Shown here piece after piece: positions 58,774-64,000 of a stretch of 64,000 nt of DNA (the first letter of the stretch is position 1; each line of letters begins with the position of its first letter). The DNA is from Dactylosporangium sp040689395 (lineage in GTDB: Bacteria; Actinomycetota; Actinomycetes; Mycobacteriales; Micromonosporaceae). A program made the translations under genes and the position numbers. The stretch spans positions 186,001 through 250,000 of the forward strand of contig NZ_JBFAZX010000004.1 of the NCBI RefSeq assembly GCF_040689395.1. The letters are read 5' to 3'. The notes under the pieces were generated by a model. It was not told where the DNA came from, made no database searches, and saw only the letters and a list, made by a program, of their open reading frames with translations.

Positions 58774-61356
58774 TCAGCATTGCTTCAGCGGCCCCGTGCC
58801 GCTGGGCAGATTGAACCAGGCGTAGGGGATGTAATTCTCGCCCTGGAATTGGATCTTGATCCACTGCGTGCTCTTCTTGCCGCCGTAGGGCTCGGCGTTG
58901 ACGCTCACGTTGGTGTTCGTCTGACAGATGGCGACGTAGCTGTCCGGGGCGTAGACGTCCCCGACCACGGTGCCGTTCTGCGACGGGGTCTTGTATACCC
59001 AGATGCCGCCGTTGCTGGCGCCGCGGCCGCAGTAGCTGTTGACGGTGCACACGACGGTTCCCTTGTACACCGGGGTGCTGATCGACCCGCTGCCGCTCGC
59101 GGTCATGCCGGCCGTGTTCGTGATCGTCACGGTGTAGCTGTAGTCGGTGCCAGGCCACAGCCCGTTCATGGTCAGCGAGCCTGAGCAGTTGCCCTGCACG
59201 CCGCCGGCGCCGGCCACGTCGAGCCGGCAGGTGGCCGGCGCGCCACCTCCGTCGGTGGCGGTGAAGCGGGCCGTGATCGAGTTGAGCGCGGCGGTGTCGC
59301 CGCCGTCGTCGACGGTCATCGTCGGCTGGGCGAGGGTGTCAGCGGCGCCGGAGGCCGCGGCGCCCATCCCCGCTTTGTTGATCGCCCGCAGCTGGATCGT
59401 GACGTGCTCGGCGTCCTTGAACCCGCCGAACTCGTGGGTGAGTGTGGTGTCGATGCTGATCTTGGTGCCGTTGACCGTCGCCTCGTATCCGGTGATCGGC
59501 GTGCCGTTGTCCTGCGGCGCCCTCCACGACGCCACGACCGCGCCGCGCTTGTCGACCACCGCCTTCACGGTCAGCGAGCCCGGCGTGCCCGGCTTGTTGA
59601 ACGGCACCACGGACGGGCTCAGCGGCGACTGCTCCGAGCTCGCGCCGATGTCGTTGATCGCGGCCACCCTGAACGCGACCTGCGTGCCGTACGGCAGGTC
59701 GCCGGCCGGCACCGTCAGCGACGGCTGGGCGGACTCGTAGGTCTTCGACTCCGCGGTGGATACGCTGGTCACGACATACTTGGGGATCTTGTGGCCCTGC
59801 CCGTTCGCGGCCGGCCAGGTCACGGTGACCGTCCCGTCCGGGTTGGCGGTCGCGGCGACACTTGCCGGCGGATCGGGCACCTCGCGGGTCGGCACCACCG
59901 GGTTGGCGGCCTTCTTCGGCCCGTTGCCCTTGGCGTTGACCGCGTAGACGGTGAACTTGTACGTCTGGCCGTTGGTCAGCCCGGCGAGGTCCAGCGAGCG
60001 CTGGCTGGCGCCCACCTCGTGCGGCGGCTGCCCGTCGCCCTCGACCACATACTTCGTCACGGCGCTGCCGTTGGGCGGGGCGGCGGTCCACGTCACCCGC
60101 GCGGTCGCGTTGCCCGCCACCGCGCTGACCCGGCTCGGCGCGCCCGGCGGGCCGACCGGCGGCTTCGTCGCCGGCGGGGGCGGCGGAGCGGGCGGTGCGT
60201 CGCCGCCGAGGACGTCGTTGGCGTATTTGTCGACGGTGGTCACGTGGTTCTTGCTGTCCACGACCCGCGCGGTCGAGCCGCCGGGCGCGTTGATGAACAT
60301 GCGGTCCTCGCGGACCTCGATCTCCAGCGGCTTGCCGCCGGCCTGGATCCGGATCGGCTCGAGCGCCTTGCCCTGCGTGTCCAGCACGTAGACGGTCCCG
60401 GTGGCGTCGTCGGCGCAATACAGCCGGCCCGCCCAGGCCACACACGGCTGCAGCTTCGGGCTGTCGCCGGGCACGGCGAAGTCGTGGACCGCGTCGTTGT
60501 TGACGACATACACGTGGCTGCCGTCGATGATGGTGACCGGCACATCGCCGCCGACCGTGCGCCCGGGCATCGCGCTCTCGCCGTCGAGGTGCAGCGGCAC
60601 CTTCTTCACGGCGTCGCCGCGCAGCGTGGTCAGGGCCGTGGCGGTCTTGTCGAGCACGGCCACGCCGGAGTCGAGGATCGACAGCGTCAGGTCGTGGCTG
60701 GGGTCGGCGACGCCGACGGTCTTCACCTTCACCGGGTTGCCGGCGAACCCGCCGCCCTGGCCGCCGGAGGGGGAGGCCTTCTTCGCCGGGGCGGGCTCGA
60801 TCGCCACGACCGTGCCCTCGGACGGCACCAGCAGCCACAGCCGGCCACTGTCGTCGAACGCGCCGCCGGAGATGCCCGGCGGGAAGCTCAGGGTCTCGCC
60901 GACCGGCAGCAGCGTCGCCGGGTCGAGCTGGCGGACCTGGCCCTGCACGGTGTCGACGACGAACGCCCTGTCCTCCTGCACGGCCACGGTCACGCCCAGG
61001 CCCGGCATCGACTGTGTGGTCGCGCCGATGCTGAGGCTGGACAGGTCCAGCACGCTGATCTTGCCGGTGTTGAGGTCCCGGAGGATGACGAACCGGTCGC
61101 TCTGGGACACCTGCATCGTGTGGCCCTGCGCATCGGTGATCTTGGTGCGCGTGTCGACCTTGCCGGTGACCCCGTTGACCCGGGCGAGCTCGCCCTTGTC
61201 GGTGCTCCACAGCCAGGCGCTCACGTCGAAGCTCGCCACCGCGTGGTTGGCCGATCCGGTGCCGAACAACGTCAGCCCGAGCACCGAGACCAGGGCCACG
61301 ACGGTGCCGAGTGTCACCAGCCCGCCGAACTTGCGCGAGCGCAGGTTCAGCCGCAT
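58774..61356 (-). CDS. Exported beta-propeller-like/fibronectin type III protein, 860 aa
   Basis: A large cell-surface protein. One N-terminal helix (FGGLVTLGTVVALVSVLGLT) anchors it. Residues about 50-380 consist of blade-like repeats (ELARVNGVTGKVDTRTKITD; NTGKISVLDLSSLSIGATTQ; VYVLDTQGKALEPIRI), like a seven-bladed propeller. Three or four Fn3 domains follow (about 410-760), with PGAPSRVSAVAGNATARVTW, then KYVVEGDGQ and LTNGQTYKFTVYAVNAKGNG. The C-terminus is an SH3-like, Cys-containing module. ATG at 61356 precedes the moxR operon on the same strand. Possibly surface binding or signalling; I cannot assign a ligand. Confidence 0.82.
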   Translation of the reverse strand: MRLNLRSRKFGGLVTLGTVVALVSVLGLTLFGTGSANHAVASFDVSAWLWSTDKGELARVNGVTGKVDTRTKITDAQGHTMQVSQSDRFVILRDLNTGKISVLDLSSLSIGATTQSMPGLGVTVAVQEDRAFVVDTVQGQVRQLDPATLLPVGETLSFPPGISGGAFDDSGRLWLLVPSEGTVVAIEPAPAKKASPSGGQGGGFAGNPVKVKTVGVADPSHDLTLSILDSGVAVLDKTATALTTLRGDAVKKVPLHLDGESAMPGRTVGGDVPVTIIDGSHVYVVNNDAVHDFAVPGDSPKLQPCVAWAGRLYCADDATGTVYVLDTQGKALEPIRIQAGGKPLEIEVREDRMFINAPGGSTARVVDSKNHVTTVDKYANDVLGGDAPPAPPPPPATKPPVGPPGAPSRVSAVAGNATARVTWTAAPPNGSAVTKYVVEGDGQPPHEVGASQRSLDLAGLTNGQTYKFTVYAVNAKGNGPKKAANPVVPTREVPDPPASVAATANPDGTVTVTWPAANGQGHKIPKYVVTSVSTAESKTYESAQPSLTVPAGDLPYGTQVAFRVAAINDIGASSEQSPLSPSVVPFNKPGTPGSLTVKAVVDKRGAVVASWRAPQDNGTPITGYEATVNGTKISIDTTLTHEFGGFKDAEHVTIQLRAINKAGMGAAASGAADTLAQPTMTVDDGGDTAALNSITARFTATDGGGAPATCRLDVAGAGGVQGNCSGSLTMNGLWPGTDYSYTVTITNTAGMTASGSGSISTPVYKGTVVCTVNSYCGRGASNGGIWVYKTPSQNGTVVGDVYAPDSYVAICQTNTNVSVNAEPYGGKKSTQWIKIQFQGENYIPYAWFNLPSGTGPLKQC

Positions 61357-61474
61357 TGCCCCACCATCCCGGCCCCCTCCCGAAAACCGGCGCCCATCAT
61401 ATTCCCGTCGATGTGTGGTGGATACCCGTAGGGTGCGCTCAGTACCTTTGTTGACACGCACGGTGGTGTGGCGT

Positions 61475-62782
61475 TCATTTTCGCGAGGTGCACGCCAGGT
61501 CGGAGAGCTGAACGTCCTGCGTGCCGTAGACCGCGGCGACGGTGAAGCAGTACTCGAGCTTCGGATTCAAGCCGTTGATGGTGACCTGCGTGCTGCCCGC
61601 CGGCAGGCCCTGCAGCTCGCGCATCGCGCCCTGCGCCCCGCCGGCCACCACGAACGGCACGCTGCCGCCGCTCGGGTCCTTCCACGTCAGCGTGACACTG
61701 GACTTGTCGTCCCTGAGCTTCAGGCCGCCCGGGGCCCGCGGGTTGCCGGCCGGCCCGGCGCCCGGCGCCGCGGACGGCGGGACGGACGAGGGCGGCCCGG
61801 TCGACGGCGGCGCGGCGGTCTCGTCCCGGCTCGCCGCGAAGTACGTGACGGCCGTGGCGATCCCGCCGCCGAGGACCGCGACGACGACGATGACGAGGAT
61901 GGCGACCAGCGGTGAGCGGCGCCGCCGAGGGGAGCCGTCGGACGGCAGTGGCGGTGCGGTCGCCGCCGCCGTCGGCACCGGGGCGGCCTGCCAGGACGGG
62001 CCGGACATCGGCTCGTGGCCGGGGCGCCGCAGCACCCCGGGCGCGACCCGCTGCCACGGCGCCGGGTGGTAGTCGTCCTCGTCCAGTTCATCCAGCTCAT
62101 CTGGATCTTCCGGATCACCGGCCTGCGCGGCATACCCGGATGCCTGGACGGTCCGCGGCGACATCGCCGGCCGGTCGACGTCCCACGCCTCCGGCTGAGA
62201 GACCGGCCGTTCGTCGGCGGGTGGTGCGGACACCGGCTGCGGTGGCGGCGGAGGTAGCGGCGGGGCCGGTGGGACGGTGGCGTGTGATGGCGGCGGCGTC
62301 ACCGGGTCGAACGTCGGCGGCGGGCGCTGCGGCACGTGCACCGCTCCCGCCGGCTCGGGCAGGCCCAGATACCGCCGGGCCGCGCGCACGCTCGGGTGCC
62401 CGTCGCCGAGTGCCTGCGGCCCGAGTCTGGCCAGCTGGCCGTAGCGGCGCTTGGCCTCGAACACGTTGCCGAGCTCGTCGGCGATCCGGGCCAGCTCGTA
62501 GGACAGGCCGAGCATCACCGCGTGCCCGTCGCCGAGGCGGTGGTGGCCCGCGGCCAACGCCTCCTCGAGCACCCGGCGCGCGTCGCCGAGGTCGCCGAGC
62601 TCGACGTGGTGCCGCGCCAGCTGGCCCATCGTGGCCAGCACGTCGGGATCGTCCGGCCCGAGCGTCGAGGCGGCGGCGGCGAGCGCCCGGCTGAGCAGCG
62701 TCAGCGCGCCCCGTTTGTCGCCCTGGGCGGCGATCGCCCGGGCACCTTGCACGGCGTTGGCCAACTGGGCGGACGAGGACAC
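61475..62782 (-). CDS. TPR protein with membrane helix and Fn3 domain, 435 aa
   Basis: A cytosolic N-terminal TPR-like array spans about 1-130 (LANAVQGARAIAAQGDKRGA; LATMGQLARHHVELGDLGDA). A long Pro-rich acidic linker follows (DPDELDELDEDDYHP), then one helix (SPLVAILVIVVVAVLGGGIA), a Ser/Pro/Gly linker and an extracellular Fn3-like domain (LKLRDDKSSVTLTWKDPSGG) ending with two cysteines. GTG at 62782. It shares Fn3 and gene order with the propeller protein, 118 nt downstream, so it probably belongs to the same surface system. Confidence 0.78.
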   Translation of the reverse strand: MSSSAQLANAVQGARAIAAQGDKRGALTLLSRALAAAASTLGPDDPDVLATMGQLARHHVELGDLGDARRVLEEALAAGHHRLGDGHAVMLGLSYELARIADELGNVFEAKRRYGQLARLGPQALGDGHPSVRAARRYLGLPEPAGAVHVPQRPPPTFDPVTPPPSHATVPPAPPLPPPPPQPVSAPPADERPVSQPEAWDVDRPAMSPRTVQASGYAAQAGDPEDPDELDELDEDDYHPAPWQRVAPGVLRRPGHEPMSGPSWQAAPVPTAAATAPPLPSDGSPRRRRSPLVAILVIVVVAVLGGGIATAVTYFAASRDETAAPPSTGPPSSVPPSAAPGAGPAGNPRAPGGLKLRDDKSSVTLTWKDPSGGSVPFVVAGGAQGAMRELQGLPAGSTQVTINGLNPKLEYCFTVAAVYGTQDVQLSDLACTSRK

Positions 62783-62902
62783 GCGGATACTGTGCCCTGT
62801 CCACCTCCCGGGGCGCCACCCGTTGGGGCGGACATTGTGTGACGAGCCCGTGGCGGCGTGCTTCGCCGGGGCCGGGTCGGGCCTGCGATCAATACTTGTC
62901 AG

Positions 62903-63199
62903 ATGGCGAAAGAATCGCTGAGCCCGCTGCCCGGCGCGCGGGAGGGCCGCGACCCGTCCCGGGCCATCAAGCGCGGCCCCAGCCGCGTGCCGCCCGAGGT
63001 CGTCGCGGCCAACCAGCGCGAGCGGCTCTACGACGCGCTCGTGCACACGGTGGCCGAGAAGGGCTACGCCAACGCGACGGTCAGCGACATCTGCCGCGCC
63101 GCGGGCGTGACCCGCCCGGCCTTCTACGCGCTGGAGCTGAGTACGCCCCCGAAGGGGCCGGCGTCCGGCAAGCCGGCGCAATGCCGGATCACCCCTTGA
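62903..63199 (+). pseudogene. Truncated TetR-family regulator
   Basis: Ninety-eight codons starting MAKESLSPLPG give a normal TetR helix-turn-helix (LYDALVHTVAEKGYANATVS, then DICRAAGVTRPAFYAL) and then break into LSTPPKGPASGKPAQ and a stop. The expected ~120-residue ligand domain is absent. Usually the sequence after FYAL would run into FEGKE. The remaining protein is unlikely to be functional, although a DNA-binding peptide is conceivable. It is divergent from the TPR-Fn3 gene, its possible former target. Confidence 0.65.
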
Positions 63200-63225
63200 C
63201 GGCTCGGTGGCGAGAGGGCCGGACT

Positions 63226-63311
63226 TATCCGATATCTCGGGTAAGTAAGTTCGTGCAGCATGTGCCTGCGGCCGGTTCCGTCTTCGACGGCTGCCCGGAT
63301 ATATCCGATAT
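63226..63311. promoter_or_regulatory. AT-rich spacer with repeated TATCCGATAT
   Basis: TATCCGATAT occurs at 63226-63235 and 63302-63311. The first lies in TTATCCGATATCTCGGGTAA, an imperfect palindrome; the second is next to CGGATATATCCG (63296-63307), a perfect 12-bp palindrome. The same 10-mer lies upstream of moxR at 17451. No gene is visible in 63200-63383. These are candidate operator sites for an unknown regulator. Confidence 0.5.
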
Positions 63312-63383
63312 TCCGTATGAAGGCGGATTGGGTGGCCAGCCGCTGTGTGGATGGTCCGGGTGCGCCGCGCGCGCCTACCGAAA

Positions 63384-64000
63384 TCAGGTCAGGACGGTGC
63401 GCGGCGTCAACCGGCCGGGCAGGGCCGAGCGCTGGTGCGGCACCCGCGGCGCGGGGGAGCGGCGCAGGACGGCCCGGAACGTGCCGGGCGACTGGCCCGT
63501 CTCGCGGGCGAAGAAGCGGCCGAAGTTGGTCGGCTCCTCGAAGCCCAGCCGCCGCCCCACGTCGGCGACCGGCAGCCCGCTCGTGGCCAGCAGCCGCTTG
63601 GCCTCCAGCGCCACCCGCTCGTCGATGAGCTGCTTGGCGCTGCGGCCGGTGACCGCGAGGCTGGCCCGGGTGAGCGTGCGCACGGAGCAGCGCAACTGCT
63701 CGGCGTAGTCCTCGACGCGCCGGTGCCGCACCTCGCGCTCCAGCTCGGCGCGCAGCAGGCCGATGAGCAGGTCGGCCGGGCCGCGCCGGGGCGCGGGCGC
63801 CAGGGCGGCGATGCGCATGAGCAGCACCGCCACCGAGTGGGCCAGCAGCGTCTCGCCGAACGGGGTGCCGCCGTAGCGGATCTGGTCGACACCGATCTGG
63901 GCGATCTCGGCGACGATGGCCTCCTCGTCCTCGCCCGCGGGCTGCCAGCAGGCGGGCGCGAACGGGTCGGCGACGAGTTCCGGCAGCGGCAGCTCGGGCA
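63384..64000 (-). CDS. AraC-family transcriptional regulator (5' end beyond window)
   Basis: The visible 205 codons run to the end of the window without a stop. The C-terminal double helix-turn-helix is intact (VEDYAEQLRCSVRTLTRASL; RRLGFEEPTNFGRFFARETG, then QSPGTFRAVL). The upstream segment PELPLPELVADPFAPACWQP and further is part of the linker or ligand-binding domain. The start and effector domain lie outside. The regulator ends 184 nt from the truncated TetR gene; the target is unknown. Confidence 0.88.
   Translation of the reverse strand, partial: PELPLPELVADPFAPACWQPAGEDEEAIVAEIAQIGVDQIRYGGTPFGETLLAHSVAVLLMRIAALAPAPRRGPADLLIGLLRAELEREVRHRRVEDYAEQLRCSVRTLTRASLAVTGRSAKQLIDERVALEAKRLLATSGLPVADVGRRLGFEEPTNFGRFFARETGQSPGTFRAVLRRSPAPRVPHQRSALPGRLTPRTVLT

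Noticed and set aside
59404..61431. Open frame of 675 codons opposite the propeller/Fn3 gene
   Set aside because: The Arg/Ala/Val/Gly-rich sequence is typical antisense, and no ribosome-binding site or motif is visible.
1..64000. CRISPR array, tRNA or rRNA genes, prophage or transposase
   Set aside because: No regularly spaced repeats, cloverleaf-like segment, rRNA-like stretch, integrase or transposase motif was seen. The two REP-like repeats and the long inverted repeat are the only repeat candidates.

Overview
The window reads as chromosomal DNA of a very GC-rich actinobacterium. Codons end mostly in G or C, GTG starts are common, and overlapping GTGA/ATGA junctions link many genes. The content (F420-type LLM oxidoreductase, DUF3097, DUF3516 helicase, DUF1707 protein, InhA-type enoyl reductase, actinobacterial-type ferrochelatase, NgcEFG-like transporter) and the style of the small proteins suggest Micromonosporaceae (Actinoplanes/Micromonospora relatives). 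The family assignment is inference. I see no rRNA, tRNA, CRISPR array, prophage or intact insertion sequence.

Layout. 1-1.7 kb: a poorly recognised protein, a lower-GC stretch without a secure gene, and a frameshifted cupin. 1.7-8 kb: metE with a divergent LysR regulator, then trmB translationally coupled to a Ski2-like helicase. 8-17.3 kb: SIS/DeoR pair, alpha/beta hydrolase/TetR pair, large catalase, metallo-beta-lactamase-fold hydrolase, FlK-like thioesterase and two PH-domain membrane proteins. 17.6-28.2 kb: moxR-DUF58-VWA, then fabG-inhA-hemH, a HAD phosphatase, DUF3097, NfeD and an SPFH protein. From memory this resembles the mycobacterial moxR1-fabG1-inhA-hemZ-Rv1488 neighbourhood. 28.3-34.3 kb: TrmH methyltransferase, membrane and secreted proteins, PucR regulator and an aminotransferase pseudogene. 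34.4-39.7 kb: an amino-sugar operon with a MurR/RpiR regulator, SIS protein and NgcEFG-like ABC transporter behind an AT-rich leader. 39.7-46.1 kb: polymerase-like protein, Nudix, MobA-like and XdhC genes with a deletion scar between them, and a FAD oxidase. 46.2-51.7 kb: ECF sigma factor with an FtsX-domain-like partner, kinase, SDR stub, LLM oxidoreductase, Pth2 and a YdjM-like protein. 51.8-54.4 kb: DUF1707 protein divergent from a histidine kinase/response regulator pair, with a 15-bp-arm palindrome between them. 54.4-62.8 kb: a minus-strand cell-envelope cluster of TPR-Fn3 protein, beta-propeller/Fn3 protein, MoxR, DUF58 and a transglutaminase-like protein that appears to lack its catalytic Cys and His. 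The window closes with a truncated TetR gene and a partial AraC regulator.

Three themes stand out. There are two separate MoxR-DUF58 systems, one with a VWA partner and one with a transglutaminase/Fn3 partner. There are two SIS-protein loci with dedicated regulators, which suggests active amino-sugar use. There are at least five gene remnants (cupin, class III aminotransferase, MoxR-like fragment, SDR stub, TetR stub), several still joined to neighbours by intact stop/start overlaps. Together they suggest recent small deletions or, alternatively, local assembly problems.
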